From assembly GCF_012933505.1 (NCBI RefSeq), contig NZ_JABBNB010000010.1:1-64000 (forward strand): a stretch of 64,000 nucleotides of DNA. The letters are read 5' to 3'. A model generated the notes under the pieces. The model had not been told where the DNA came from and ran no database searches. It saw only the letters and a program-made list of their open reading frames with translations. The translations under genes and the position numbers were made by a program. Of the stretch, positions 8,172 to 17,184 are shown one piece after another. Source of the DNA: Gordonia asplenii. Lineage in GTDB: Bacteria > Actinomycetota > Actinomycetes > Mycobacteriales > Mycobacteriaceae. Positions within the stretch are counted from its first letter, which is position 1, and each line of letters opens with the position of its first letter.

Positions 8172-9122
8172 TCAGCGCAGTCGACGCGTTCGCAGATGAC
8201 TCGCCAACCGCACCGACGCCTCGATCTCCGCTTTGCGGATCGACACGCTCTCCACATTGAAGCCGTGCGGAATCCCCAACTGCTCGCAGTACGACGTCAA
8301 CTCGCGCGCGGCGAGAATGCACTGGTCATACGACTTGGCCAGCGGGTCGGGTGAGTGCTCGAGGTCGTTGCGGACCCATCGGGGAACCTCGACACCGAGC
8401 CACTCGAGAAATTCCACGGTCTTCATCGACCCGACCACCGACAACGTGAAGATCACTGGCACCGGCTCCAGCCCGGCTTCCTCACAGGCGTAGAAGTAGT
8501 CCGACACCATGCTCTTGGCAGCCGAGGTGTCGTAGACCACCTGAGTCACGAAGAACGACGTCCCCGCCTGCTGCTTGCGCACCAGGCGCGAATGCTCCAC
8601 GCCCCCGGTCGAATGCCGCTCCGGGATGGCGACACCGCCGAGCCGCATCTGCGGCGCGACCTCGTGCCACAACTTCTGCGCGGTCGGCAGATCGGTTCGC
8701 CGCACCTTTTCGCCGGTCGACGCCCCGACGAAGGTCGTCAGCACCTTGTCCGGATCCTGCGCTGCCAGCCAGTCCGACAACTGACCCTCTTCGTATTTTC
8801 CGACGCAGCGGTATACGACGACGGGCTTGTCCCAGCCGGTCAGATGCTGCTGATAGAACTCCGCAGGATCCTTGGTCGGCAGGTACGGAAACGGGCGCTC
8901 GCTGGGATTTCGATCGCTCTCGTCGTCGATGTCGTAGAGGATCAGGCCGTCGACGTCGATCGCATGGAGTCGTTCGACGGTGACGTCGGCGATGCGCTGC
9001 GCGTCCTCCGGTGTCGTCGAACGACGCGGCGGAGTGATGCTGAACAGCAACAATCCATCTTCACGACCTGCAATCCGGTCTGCCAGTCCCACATCCACTC
9101 CCTCGCTTGCGGCTTGGACCAT
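8172..9122 (-). CDS. Methylenetetrahydrofolate reductase-like protein
   Basis: ATG 9122 gives 316 aa (MVQAASEGVDVGLADRI); the frame is open to 9188 but those 22 residues are low-complexity basic. The protein has the (beta/alpha)8 pattern of the MetF family: FSITPPRRSTTPEDA at the first strand, DIDDES, a central STGEK/GGVAIPERH segment and FFVTQVVYDT. It is the short, divergent mycobacterial type of MTHFR, which reduces methylene-THF to methyl-THF for methionine synthesis and lacks the usual NADH-binding features. FAD-site residues cannot be assigned by eye. It is co-directional with the DUF559 gene but separated by palindrome B. Confidence 0.7.
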   Translation of the reverse strand: MVQAASEGVDVGLADRIAGREDGLLLFSITPPRRSTTPEDAQRIADVTVERLHAIDVDGLILYDIDDESDRNPSERPFPYLPTKDPAEFYQQHLTGWDKPVVVYRCVGKYEEGQLSDWLAAQDPDKVLTTFVGASTGEKVRRTDLPTAQKLWHEVAPQMRLGGVAIPERHSTGGVEHSRLVRKQQAGTSFFVTQVVYDTSAAKSMVSDYFYACEEAGLEPVPVIFTLSVVGSMKTVEFLEWLGVEVPRWVRNDLEHSPDPLAKSYDQCILAARELTSYCEQLGIPHGFNVESVSIRKAEIEASVRLASHLRTRRLR

Positions 9123-9579
9123 CGTACAAAAACGCCGTCGCGCACCCGATGACGGCCGTCGACGCCCGCGAATCAGCCCGGTGTGCATGTTCGACGCCGG
9201 GCCGTCCGCACGGTGCCGACCAGCACCGGTTCGAACTGCGTTGACCGCGCACCGCCGCGCTGGTGGAACACACCCTGCGGTACTGGTTTCCCGCCACGGC
9301 GACTACATCCGCCGCAACGGATCACCGCCGCGAGAAGTCGACCACCGCAGTCGCAGACGACTACCGCAGCAGCGCCACCGCGGGCTTCACGACTGCACCG
9401 GCCCACTCGACGGCGAACGGCCATCCGCGCCCCCTACGGACCCGCCGGCCTCGCGCCCAACAAATCACCCCATTCAGCCAACGAGATTTACAAATCTTTG
9501 TGTTTGTATAGACACACGACGAATCATCATCTAATGTCTAGTGACACAAGCCACAACCAGCTCACTCCAGGAGGTTCCG
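9123..9579. other. Intergenic region upstream of the alkane operon
   Basis: Divergent promoter region between the MTHFR-like gene and alkB. The first 350 bp are GC-rich and show no coding pattern I trust. The last 90 bp turn distinctly AT-rich (from about 9480) and contain two small inverted repeats and the alkB ribosome-binding site (AGGAGGT at 9569-9575). Confidence 0.6.
9500..9546 (+). promoter_or_regulatory. Probable AlkU operator/promoter of the alkane operon
   Basis: Two inverted repeats stand out in the AT-rich leader: GTGTTTGTATAGACAC (9500-9515, GTGT...ACAC arms with an imperfect core) and TGTCTAGTGACA (9535-9546, perfect 4-bp arms). Either would suit a TetR dimer, and the operon ends with a TetR gene. 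The binding assignment is an inference. Confidence 0.45.
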
Positions 9580-10812
9580 ATGAGCACCCCACCACTCGAA
9601 GCCCACTCGGCCTTACCGGCCACGGAATGGCGCGACAAGAAGCGCCACCTGTGGCTCCTCGGCCTGATCCCGCCGACCGCGATCTTCATGGCCACCGGAT
9701 TCGTCGCCGCGATGAACGCCATCGGCCACGGCCTGCAGCACGTGTCCCCCGTGTGGTGGTGGATCGGCCCCATCCTGCTGTTCGTCCTGCTCCCGGCCCT
9801 GGACATCTTCTTCGGCCCCGACGGTGACAACCCGCCCGAAGAGCTGATGGAACAGCTGGAGAACGACAAGTACTACCGCTACTGCACCTATGCCTTCATC
9901 CCGTTCCAGATGGCCAGCCTCGTCTACGCCTGCTACCTGTGGACAGCGGACAATCTGTCCTGGATGGGCGTCGACGGCGGACTGAGCGTCGTCTCCAAGA
10001 TCGGCTTGGCCCTGTCCATCGCCGTGATGGGCGGCATCGGGATCAACACCGCTCACGAGCTCGGCCACAAGAAGGACGAGCTGGAGCGCTGGCTCTCGAA
10101 GGTCACCCTGGCACAGACCCTGTACGGCCACTTCTACATCGAGCACAACCGCGGTCACCACGTTCGAGTCGCCACCCCCGAAGATCCCGCGACGTCACGT
10201 TTCGGTGAGACCTTCTGGCGCTTCCTGCCGCGCAGCGTGTGGGGCAGCCTCACCTCGTCGATCGAACTGGAGAAAAAGCGTCTCGACCGTGCCGGCAAGT
10301 CGTTCTGGCATCCGAGCAACGACGTCCTCAACGCGTGGGCCATGTCGATCGTCCTGTGGGGCGCGCTGACGGCCATTTTCGGCTGGGAGATCCTGCCCTA
10401 CATGGTGATTCAGGCTTTGTACGGATTCTCGCTGTTGGAGACCGTCAACTACCTCGAGCACTACGGATTGCTGCGCCAGACCACCGCGAGTGGCCGCTAC
10501 GAGCGCTGCAGCCCGCAGCACAGCTGGAACTCCGACCACATCTGCACCAACATCTTCCTCTACCACCTGCAGCGCCACAGCGACCACCACGCCAACCCGA
10601 CGCGCCGCTACCAGACCCTGCGCAGCTTCGACGGCGCGCCCAACCTGCCCTCCGGCTACGCCAGCATGATCACGATCGCCTACTTCCCGCCGATCTGGCG
10701 CAAGGTGATGGACCACCGCGTCCTCGACCACTACGACGGCGACATCACCAAGGTCAACATCCAACCCCGCAAGCGCGCGAAAGTCCTCGCCCGCTACGGC
10801 GCGACCGCGTAG
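9580..10812 (+). CDS. alkB: Alkane 1-monooxygenase AlkB
   Basis: 410 aa integral-membrane diiron enzyme that hydroxylates medium- and long-chain n-alkanes at the terminal carbon, using electrons from rubredoxin. All diagnostic histidine motifs are present: HELGHKK, EHNRGHH, LQRHSDHHA, and the HYG motif NYLEHYGL. About six membrane helices precede or separate them. ATG 9580 is preceded by AGGAGGT at ideal spacing; the frame is open to 9541 but lacks a better start. It heads an operon with two rubredoxins, a reductase and a regulator, the order known from Gordonia and Rhodococcus. Confidence 0.97.
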   Translation: MSTPPLEAHSALPATEWRDKKRHLWLLGLIPPTAIFMATGFVAAMNAIGHGLQHVSPVWWWIGPILLFVLLPALDIFFGPDGDNPPEELMEQLENDKYYRYCTYAFIPFQMASLVYACYLWTADNLSWMGVDGGLSVVSKIGLALSIAVMGGIGINTAHELGHKKDELERWLSKVTLAQTLYGHFYIEHNRGHHVRVATPEDPATSRFGETFWRFLPRSVWGSLTSSIELEKKRLDRAGKSFWHPSNDVLNAWAMSIVLWGALTAIFGWEILPYMVIQALYGFSLLETVNYLEHYGLLRQTTASGRYERCSPQHSWNSDHICTNIFLYHLQRHSDHHANPTRRYQTLRSFDGAPNLPSGYASMITIAYFPPIWRKVMDHRVLDHYDGDITKVNIQPRKRAKVLARYGATA

Positions 10813-10820
10813 GAAATCCG

Positions 10821-10988
10821 ATGGCAACCTACCGATGCCCCGTATGTGACTACGTCTACGACGAAGCCAAAGGCGCACCGCGCGAAGGCTTCCCGGCCGG
10901 CACCGCCTGGACGGACATCCCCGACGACTGGACCTGCCCCGACTGCGGTGTCCGCGAGAAGATCGATTTCGAAGGAGTTTCAGCATGA
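10821..10988 (+). CDS. rubA3: Rubredoxin 1 (AlkG1 type)
   Basis: 55 aa iron-sulfur electron carrier with the two CxxC pairs that hold one iron: [10 protein letters not shown] and CPDCGVREK. Between them is [15 protein letters not shown]. The start is 8 bp after the alkB stop. It resembles the AlkG1-type rubredoxin, which in other hosts cannot pass electrons to AlkB, while the second copy can; this assignment rests on gene order rather than a residue I can single out. The stop overlaps the start of the next gene. Confidence 0.93.
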   Translation: MATYRCPVCDYVYDEAKGAPREGFPAGTAWTDIPDDWTCPDCGVREKIDFEGVSA

Positions 10989-11164
10989 ATTACAAGAAGT
11001 TCATCTGCGCACAGTGTGGATTCGAGTACGACGAGGAGCTCGGCTGGCCGGAGGACGGCATCGAGCCCGGCACCCGCTGGGACGACATCCCCGACGACTG
11101 GAGCTGCCCCGACTGCGGTGCCTCGAAAGCCGATTTCGACATGGTCGAGGTCGCCCGGTCATGA
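10985..11164 (+). CDS. rubA4: Rubredoxin 2 (AlkG2 type, AlkB electron donor)
   Basis: 59 aa. [11 protein letters not shown] and [11 protein letters not shown] supply the four iron-binding cysteines; [18 protein letters not shown] lies between them. ATG 10985 overlaps the preceding stop (ATGA), and its own stop overlaps the reductase start in the same way, so all three are translationally coupled. AlkG2-type rubredoxins deliver electrons from rubredoxin reductase to AlkB. Confidence 0.94.
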   Translation: MNYKKFICAQCGFEYDEELGWPEDGIEPGTRWDDIPDDWSCPDCGASKADFDMVEVARS

Positions 11165-12411
11165 GCTCTCCCGACGCCCCGCACGTCGTCGTGGTGGGGA
11201 CCGGCATCGCCGGCATCACCACCGCGGAGACGTTGCGGGCCAGCGGATTCGACGGTCGGATCACCGTCGTCGGCGACGAGCCCGACCTTCCCTACCGGCG
11301 TACCGCACTCTCCAAGGACATCGTCTCCGCAGACCTCTCGACCGCGAAGGTCACGCTGCGCAAGCCCGGGTTCTGGGCGGAGCGTGGCATCGAATTCCGC
11401 ACCGGCACAACGGCAGTCGGCATCGACACCGCGGCCCGGACGGTCAGCTTCGACGACAGGACCGAAATCGCCTACACCGCACTGGTGCTCGCGACCGGCG
11501 GCACACCCCGTCGGTTCAGTTGGATGACACGCGACGTCGCGGTCCTGCGCAATCGCGCCGACGCGCTCGCGGTGCAGGCTCAATTGACAACGGGCACACC
11601 GCTGATCGTGATCGGCGGCGGCCTGATCGGGATGGAACTCGCGGCGTCGGCAACCGGCGCCGGTGTCCCGGTGACCGTCCTCGAAGCCGCCGACCGCCCC
11701 ATGGGACGGGTGCTCCCGCCCGACGTCTCCGACGTCATCGCGGCCGCACACCGGGCGCACGGTGTGGACGTGATCACCGACGTCTCGATCACCGCAGCCG
11801 CTGCCGACCACGTCGAAGGCGACGGATTCGACACCCCCGCAACGGGTTTCGTCGTCGCAGCACTCGGCATGGTGCCGAACACCGGGTTGGCCGCCAAGGC
11901 CGGCCTGCGCATCGGAACGAGCGGCATCGTCGTCGACGCGCATCTGCGCACCAGCGCACCCGGCGTGTATGCAGCGGGCGACGTCGCCGAGTACCCGCAT
12001 CCGCTCACCGGAACGCATCACCGATCCGAACACTGGCTCACCGCGGGTGATCAGGGCAAGGTAGCGGCGTCGACGATCCTCGCCGACCTCGGCTACGACG
12101 CCGAGCCGTCCACCACCCCGGTCCCGCTGGCGTGGACCGTGCAGTACGGCACCAACATTCAGATCGCCGGCTGGCCCGCCGAGGGCGACCGCATCGAGGT
12201 CGACGGCTCGCTGTCCGATCTCGACGCCACCATCCGCGTATTCGACGGCGAATTGCTCGTCGGCGCCGTCGCGGTAGGCCGACCCGCTCACGGACGAAAG
12301 ACACGAGAGGAGATCACCGCATGTTTGACTCAGTCCCAGTCTCCCGTCGAAACCTCGTCGACCCCGTCGCCAGACTCGCGCCCGTCGTCGGCGATAAGCT
12401 TGGCCGGGTGA
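11161..12411 (+). CDS. rubB: Rubredoxin reductase
   Basis: 416 aa FAD-dependent NAD(P)H oxidoreductase feeding the two rubredoxins. Features: N-terminal FAD dinucleotide fold [15 protein letters not shown] (residues 9-23), ATGG, a second Rossmann motif [14 protein letters not shown] near residue 155 for NADH, and the FAD-closing [12 protein letters not shown] near 265. The C-terminal 25 residues ([16 protein letters not shown]...) are unlike a reductase and coincide with the overlap with the regulator gene, whose start lies 91 bp inside this frame. Confidence 0.93.
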   Translation: MSSPDAPHVVVVGTGIAGITTAETLRASGFDGRITVVGDEPDLPYRRTALSKDIVSADLSTAKVTLRKPGFWAERGIEFRTGTTAVGIDTAARTVSFDDRTEIAYTALVLATGGTPRRFSWMTRDVAVLRNRADALAVQAQLTTGTPLIVIGGGLIGMELAASATGAGVPVTVLEAADRPMGRVLPPDVSDVIAAAHRAHGVDVITDVSITAAAADHVEGDGFDTPATGFVVAALGMVPNTGLAAKAGLRIGTSGIVVDAHLRTSAPGVYAAGDVAEYPHPLTGTHHRSEHWLTAGDQGKVAASTILADLGYDAEPSTTPVPLAWTVQYGTNIQIAGWPAEGDRIEVDGSLSDLDATIRVFDGELLVGAVAVGRPAHGRKTREEITACLTQSQSPVETSSTPSPDSRPSSAISLAG

Positions 12412-13028
12412 CGTCCCGACCCACCTACGCCCAGGCGAGCAAGGCACTGCTGCGCAACTCGCTGCTCGACGCCCTGCGTGATCTGCTCGTCGACCGCGAC
12501 TGGTCGGCGATCACGATGACACACGTCGCCAAGGCGGCCGGGGTCAGCAGGCAGACCGTCTACAACGAGTTCGGTTCGCGCTACGGGTTGGCGCAGGCCT
12601 ATGCGCTGCGCATCGCGGGCACCTTCGCCACGCATGTTAGCGTTGCGATCGAGGAGAACGTCGACGACATCCACGGAGCCCTGTACGCGGGCTTCAGCGA
12701 CTTCTTCGCCCGCAGCGGAGAGGACCCGATCATCCGGTCGTTGCTCGCCGGCGACGCCAACATCGACCTGCTCAAACTGATCACCACGGACGCGGCGCCG
12801 CTGATCACCACCGCGAGCAACACGCTCACGACGTCGTTCACCACGTCGTGGCTGCAATTGGCCGAGGTCGACGCCGTGCGGATCGCCCGGGCGGTCACCC
12901 GCATGGCGATGAGCTACGTCGCCATGCCCCCGGAGGGCGACCGCGACGTCGCGAGTGACCTCGCCGAGGTGATGGGACCGGCCATCGCGGCTGTGTACCA
13001 CGGCAATTCGGTCGCGTCGGGGCACTGA
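12321..13028 (+). CDS. alkU: TetR-family regulator AlkU
   Basis: 235 aa from ATG 12321 (preceded by AGAGGAG at about 12305). A GTG at 12408 is a shorter alternative that begins nearer the conserved domain. The helix-turn-helix is clear: WSAITMTHVAKAAGVSRQTVYNEFGSRYGLAQAYA (HTH around residues 65-95). The C-terminal half is the helical ligand-binding domain. It is the last gene of the alkane operon and the likely repressor of the inverted repeats upstream of alkB. The long overlap with the reductase gene is unusual. Confidence 0.88.
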   Translation: MFDSVPVSRRNLVDPVARLAPVVGDKLGRVTSRPTYAQASKALLRNSLLDALRDLLVDRDWSAITMTHVAKAAGVSRQTVYNEFGSRYGLAQAYALRIAGTFATHVSVAIEENVDDIHGALYAGFSDFFARSGEDPIIRSLLAGDANIDLLKLITTDAAPLITTASNTLTTSFTTSWLQLAEVDAVRIARAVTRMAMSYVAMPPEGDRDVASDLAEVMGPAIAAVYHGNSVASGH

Positions 13029-13035
13029 GCGCGCG

Positions 13036-14214
13036 CTACGGCGTAGCCGGATCCGCCCCGTCGACCTGCGCGTCGATGCTCGGCGGGTCGGCGCCGACGT
13101 CGTCGATCACCTCGGGCACGTTCTCACCCGCGGCCTCGGCGATCTGCTCGTTGACATAGCGGAACACCACCGCGAGGGCCGATGTGGCGGGCACCGCGAG
13201 GAATGCGCCGGTGATGCCGAACAGCGTGCCGCCCAGGGTGACCGCGAGCAACACGATGACGGCGTGCAGATCCATCGACTTCGACTGCAGCCACGGCTGC
13301 AGAACATTGCCCTCCAACTGCTGTACCAGCAGGATGATGCCCAGCACGATCAATGCCTGAGTCAGGCCGTTGGAGACGAGGGCGATCAGCACGGCGAGTG
13401 CTCCCGCAACGAAGGCACCGATGATCGGCACGAATCCGCCGAGGAACGTGATCACCACCAGCACCGATGCCAGCGGAACCTGCAGGATGAACAATCCCGC
13501 GCCGATCAGCGCGGCGTCGACGAAACTCACGATCGCCTGGGTCCGGATGAAACCGCCGAGGCTCGCCCACACTCGCGTCAGCACCGCGGCGGTGTGCGTG
13601 CCCGACGGATGCCCGAGCGTCCGATTGAGCCACGGCACGAATTTCGGGCCGTCTTTGAGGAAGAAGAACACCAGGACCACCGCGGTGAACATCGTGATCA
13701 ACACCGACGTCGCCGCACCTACCCCGCTGAACACGCCCGACGCGATGGACGCGGCACTCGACTGCAGCTTCTGAGTGACGGTATGGACGATGTTGTTGAT
13801 CTGGTCGTCGCGCAGATTGATCGGCGGTCCCTGAATCCACGACTGCAGCTTCTCGACACCCTGCGTGCCCTTGTTGGCCAGTTCGGGAGCCTGCTGGACG
13901 ATGGACGGCACGATCCAGGTCAGAATGCCGGCCAACACACCCACGCCGACGAGCATCATCACCGCCGACGCCGCGGCCGGTGGTATTCCCTTCGCCCTCA
14001 TCCAGCGGACCGGCGGCCACATCACGGTGCACAGGATGATGGCGAACAGCACCGGGAGCAGCACCACCCAGAACTTCGCCAACACCCAGAACAGCACCCA
14101 CATGGCCAGTGCGATCAGGACGAATTGCAGGCCGACGATCGACGTCGCGCGCATGCCGGACATGAAGACCTGTCCGCGGGTGGGGTACGCAGGCTTGTCT
14201 GCGGGTTCGCTCAC
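13036..14214 (-). CDS. AI-2E family transporter (DUF20 permease)
   Basis: 392 aa membrane protein with about eight hydrophobic helices in the AI-2E/UPF0118 arrangement: two N-terminal pairs, a soluble stretch (residues 120-190, VTQKLQSSAASIASG), then the conserved C-terminal block with FFFLKDGP, LGGFVPIIGAFVAG and LLVQQLEGNVLQPWLQSKSM. Substrates of actinobacterial members are unknown; the family name comes from one E. coli member and other relatives are Na+/H+ antiporters. The acidic C-terminal tail is cytoplasmic. The gene is convergent with alkU, 7 bp away. Confidence 0.88.
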   Translation of the reverse strand: MSEPADKPAYPTRGQVFMSGMRATSIVGLQFVLIALAMWVLFWVLAKFWVVLLPVLFAIILCTVMWPPVRWMRAKGIPPAAASAVMMLVGVGVLAGILTWIVPSIVQQAPELANKGTQGVEKLQSWIQGPPINLRDDQINNIVHTVTQKLQSSAASIASGVFSGVGAATSVLITMFTAVVLVFFFLKDGPKFVPWLNRTLGHPSGTHTAAVLTRVWASLGGFIRTQAIVSFVDAALIGAGLFILQVPLASVLVVITFLGGFVPIIGAFVAGALAVLIALVSNGLTQALIVLGIILLVQQLEGNVLQPWLQSKSMDLHAVIVLLAVTLGGTLFGITGAFLAVPATSALAVVFRYVNEQIAEAAGENVPEVIDDVGADPPSIDAQVDGADPATP

Positions 14215-14265
14215 CGGTAAATCCTCACATACCGAACACGGGATGTGCAGGAAGCGTGGACGGTG

Positions 14266-14622
14266 TCAGCGTCGACGCATGAACAGCCGAGCCAGCTTGC
14301 GCCCCAGGGCGTCGATCGCGGCGAACTCGGCCAGGACCGGGTCACACTGGGCGGCCCCGAACTCCCCGATCGGTTCAGCCTTGCGCGGCGTCGACGTAGC
14401 CGGGTGCGGCTCGATCGCAGCGGGCGGCAGATATACCGGCACGAATCCCACCGCCGACAGAACGGCCACCGACCGATCCACAGCCTGTGGCGTCGAGGTG
14501 CGTTCGGCATCCAACGCGGCGGCGATCGTGTCCGGGCCGTAGAGCCCCATCATGATCTCGAGTCCCCACGGAGGAAGGTCCGACAATCGTTCGCTGTGAT
14601 TGCGGTCACTGCTCCAACTCAT
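14266..14622 (-). CDS. Conserved hypothetical protein
   Basis: ATG 14622 gives 118 aa (MSWSSDRNHSERLSDLPPWG); the frame is open further upstream but loses coding character. It has LEIMMGLYGPDTIAAALDAE, a hydrophobic VLSAVGFVPVYLPPAA segment, and a basic C-terminus LGRKLARLFMRRR. I recognise no domain. It lies between the AI-2E transporter and the divergent Ada-AlkA gene, 115 bp upstream of the latter. Confidence 0.5.
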   Translation of the reverse strand: MSWSSDRNHSERLSDLPPWGLEIMMGLYGPDTIAAALDAERTSTPQAVDRSVAVLSAVGFVPVYLPPAAIEPHPATSTPRKAEPIGEFGAAQCDPVLAEFAAIDALGRKLARLFMRRR

Positions 14623-14737
14623 GTGACAAGGATTACACATGTTCGACGCCGAGACGTAACGTCCCCGTACCGACAACGCCGACGGCGATGGCCGATTTCC
14701 GCTAGCTGTGGCCTCGGCGCGCTGGCACAGTGGTGTC

Positions 14738-16297
14738 ATGGTCACCGCGATCACCGCCCCCAGCCTCGATTTCGACCGATGCTACGGCGCACTCAAAGCC
14801 CGCGACGCGCGCTTCGACGGGCAGTTCTTCGTCACCGTCGCGTCAACCGGAATCTATTGTCGCCCTTCATGTCCCGCGCAGACACCGCTCGCCCGCAATG
14901 TCGGTTTCGTGTTGACAGCGGCCGCCGCGCAACGCGGCGGTTTCCGCGCCTGCCGACGCTGCGCGCCCGACGCCGTACCAGGCTCACCGCGTTGGAACAC
15001 CTCCGCCGACCTCGCGTCGCGAGCCATGAAGCTGATCGCCGACGGTGTGGTCGAGCGAGCCGGCGTCGACGGTCTCGCCAGTCGGCTCGGATATTCGACG
15101 CGACAGCTCAGCCGGGTCCTGACCGCCGAACTCGGCGCCGGACCGCTCGCCTTGGCCCGCGCGCATCGGGCGACCAACGCACGGGTATTGATCCAATGCA
15201 CGACGATGCCGATGACCGACGTCGCCTTCGCCGCCGGTTTCGCCAGTATCCGTCAGTTCAACGACACGATCCGCGAGGTGTTCGCGCTGTCCCCCACTCA
15301 GTTGCGGGAATTGCGCGCGTCACGGGCACACGGGGCGTCGACCAGCGCGAACGGCAGCTCGATCACGGTGAAACTGCCGTATCGACGACCGTTCGACGCC
15401 GCGTGGCTGCGCTGGTTCCTGTCCGCGCACACGATCCCCGGCGTGGCGGAGATGATCGACGACGAGTTCGTCCGGTCGTTGGAGCTACCGCATGGCCCCG
15501 CACTGATCGCCATCGGGATCGTCGACGATGATCCGGCCGTGAAGACCGGCAGCGTCGTCTTGCGATTGCGTCACCTCGACATGCGCGATCTCGGAGTCGC
15601 TGTGCAGCGGGTGCGCAGATTCCTCGATCTCGACGCCGACGCCCAGGCCGCCGACGAGTGGCTGTCGTCGGATCCGGCGTTGACACCGTTGGTCGCCGCC
15701 GCGGCGGGAATACGCGTTCCGGGTTCGTTGGATCCGGTCGAGACGCTGTTTACAACGATGATCGGCCAGCAGATCAGCGTGTCCGCCGCGCGGACGCATC
15801 TGGGGAATCTGGCCACCGAGCTGGGTGCGCGGGCGCCGTGGGATGACGCCGACGGCCCGACGCTGCTGTTTCCGTCCGCCGCAGCGATCGCGGAGTGCGG
15901 TGGGAGTGTGCTCAGGGGCCCGCGGCGGCGGATCGACGCCGTCGTCGGGGCCGCGGAGAAAATTTCTTCCGGTTCGATGGAACTGCACACGGGTCTGCGT
16001 GCGTCAGATATGCGTGGACTGTTGCGCAGCCTGCCCGGGGTGGGCGACTGGACCGCGAATTATGTGTCGATGCGGGTGGCGTCGGATCCGGATGTGCTGT
16101 TGGGCACCGATCTCGTCGTCGTTCGTGCGGCACAACAACTGAACATCGATTTGTCACAGAACATCAAGTGGGCCCCATGGCGCTCGTACGCGTCCATGCA
16201 TCTGTGGCGCGCCGCGATTCTGGGCGTGCCCGAGGAATCCTCGATTATCCGATCGGCAGACGCTGCCGACATCCGAAAGGGAACACTTCATGTCTGA
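14738..16297 (+). CDS. alkA: Fused Ada (methyl-sensing regulator)-AlkA (3-methyladenine glycosylase)
   Basis: 519 aa from ATG 14738. Residues 1-80 are the Ada zinc domain with GIYCRPSCPAQTP and FRACRRCAPD, giving four Zn-binding cysteines, the first also accepting methyl groups from DNA phosphotriesters. Residues 95-190 hold an AraC-type HTH (VDGLASRLGYSTRQLSRVL). The rest is an AlkA glycosylase: MIGQQISVSAART, the helix-hairpin-helix LPGVGDWTANYV, and a following Asp in LLGTDLVVVRAA as the catalytic residue. The same fusion occurs as Rv1317c in M. tuberculosis. It overlaps ogt by 8 bp, as in an adaptive-response operon. Confidence 0.92.
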   Translation: MVTAITAPSLDFDRCYGALKARDARFDGQFFVTVASTGIYCRPSCPAQTPLARNVGFVLTAAAAQRGGFRACRRCAPDAVPGSPRWNTSADLASRAMKLIADGVVERAGVDGLASRLGYSTRQLSRVLTAELGAGPLALARAHRATNARVLIQCTTMPMTDVAFAAGFASIRQFNDTIREVFALSPTQLRELRASRAHGASTSANGSSITVKLPYRRPFDAAWLRWFLSAHTIPGVAEMIDDEFVRSLELPHGPALIAIGIVDDDPAVKTGSVVLRLRHLDMRDLGVAVQRVRRFLDLDADAQAADEWLSSDPALTPLVAAAAGIRVPGSLDPVETLFTTMIGQQISVSAARTHLGNLATELGARAPWDDADGPTLLFPSAAAIAECGGSVLRGPRRRIDAVVGAAEKISSGSMELHTGLRASDMRGLLRSLPGVGDWTANYVSMRVASDPDVLLGTDLVVVRAAQQLNIDLSQNIKWAPWRSYASMHLWRAAILGVPEESSIIRSADAADIRKGTLHV

Positions 16298-16790
16298 CAA
16301 CGCTCGCTGGGCCACCGTCTCGACGCCCGACGGCCCGTTCACGATCATCGCCGACGACACCGAGCGCGTCCTCGCCTCCGGCTGGGTCGACGACGCCGAT
16401 TACCTTGCGGCCCTTATCCATTCGCGTATTCAACCGGAGACGGTTCGACAGTCGCCGTTGCCCTCGCTGACCGACGCCGTCGAGGCGTACTACGCGGGCG
16501 AGCACGATCTGCCGATGGGAGTGCCGGTGCGCCAACATTCCGGCGAATTCCTGATGCACGCCTGGGAGGTGCTACGCACGGTCGGGGCCGGGGACGTGGT
16601 GACCTACAGCGATTTCGCGCAGTTGGCGGGCAACGCGCCCGCGATCCGGGCGGCTGCGTCGGCGTGCGCCCGCAACGCTGCGGCGCTGTTCGTGCCATGC
16701 CACCGGGTGGTCGGAAAGACGGGAAAGCTGACCGGCTTCCGCTACGGCGTCGACATCAAACAGTCCCTGCTAGAACGTGAGGCGAGCTGA
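16290..16790 (+). CDS. ogt: O6-methylguanine-DNA methyltransferase
   Basis: 166 aa suicide repair protein that takes methyl groups from O6-methylguanine. The active-site cysteine lies in LFVPCHRVVG (around residue 135), preceded by the winged-helix VVTYSDFAQLAG with the Arg-finger region NAPAIRAAASAC. Start ATG 16290 lies inside the alkA stop region, so both proteins are co-translated. Together with Ada-AlkA this is the alkylation-response pair known from mycobacteria. Confidence 0.95.
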   Translation: MSDNARWATVSTPDGPFTIIADDTERVLASGWVDDADYLAALIHSRIQPETVRQSPLPSLTDAVEAYYAGEHDLPMGVPVRQHSGEFLMHAWEVLRTVGAGDVVTYSDFAQLAGNAPAIRAAASACARNAAALFVPCHRVVGKTGKLTGFRYGVDIKQSLLEREAS

Positions 16791-16801
16791 GGAGGAGCGA
16801 C

Positions 16802-17039
16802 CGCGTTGAGCCGGGCCCGACGAGCCGCCTCCTCCGCTGGTTGAGCCGGGCCCGAGACGCGCCTCCTCCGCCGGTTGAGCCGGGCCCGACGAGCGCAGCG
16901 AGACGCGCCCGTGTCGAAACCACGGTGAGACGAATTACCAACTGTCACTGGGTGTTTGGTGCGCTGATCTCGTCGGCTTACGTGGTTTCGACACGGGCCT
17001 TCGCTAACGCTCCGGCCCGGCTCAACCAGCGGGGTGGGC
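16802..17039. repeat. Extragenic GGTTGAGCC/GTTTCGACAC palindromic element, locus 1
   Basis: Three units of (G)GTTGAGCCGGGCCCG follow one another, then a large inverted repeat: left arm 16873-16924, right arm 16981-17027 (starting CGTGGTTTCGACACGGGCC and ending GGCTCAACC), with a 56-bp loop. The loop contains GGTGAGACGAATTACCAACT at 16924-16943, also found, reversed, in the locus at 19.5 kb. It fills most of the gap between ogt and rmuC; 17040-17184 holds nothing else I can name beyond the rmuC leader. Confidence 0.8.
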
Positions 17040-17184
17040 CGCTAGCAGCGCAACCCGCTACCTGGCCGCGCGGCCAGGGCGAAGCGCCCGTGCTCTGCAG
17101 GGAGGAGGCGCCGAGCACGGTTAAGCGAAGCCCGACAAGGCCGCAAATCCAATACTGTCGTACCCCTCTGGCATCCTCCCCCTC

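Noticed and set aside
10990-12447. 485-residue minus-strand frame opposite the rubredoxin/reductase genes
   Set aside because: Mirror of a real, motif-rich coding strand; Gly/Asp/Arg-rich with no domain.
13264-14220. 318-residue plus-strand frame opposite the AI-2E transporter
   Set aside because: Gln/His/Arg-rich antisense of hydrophobic codons, a common artefact.
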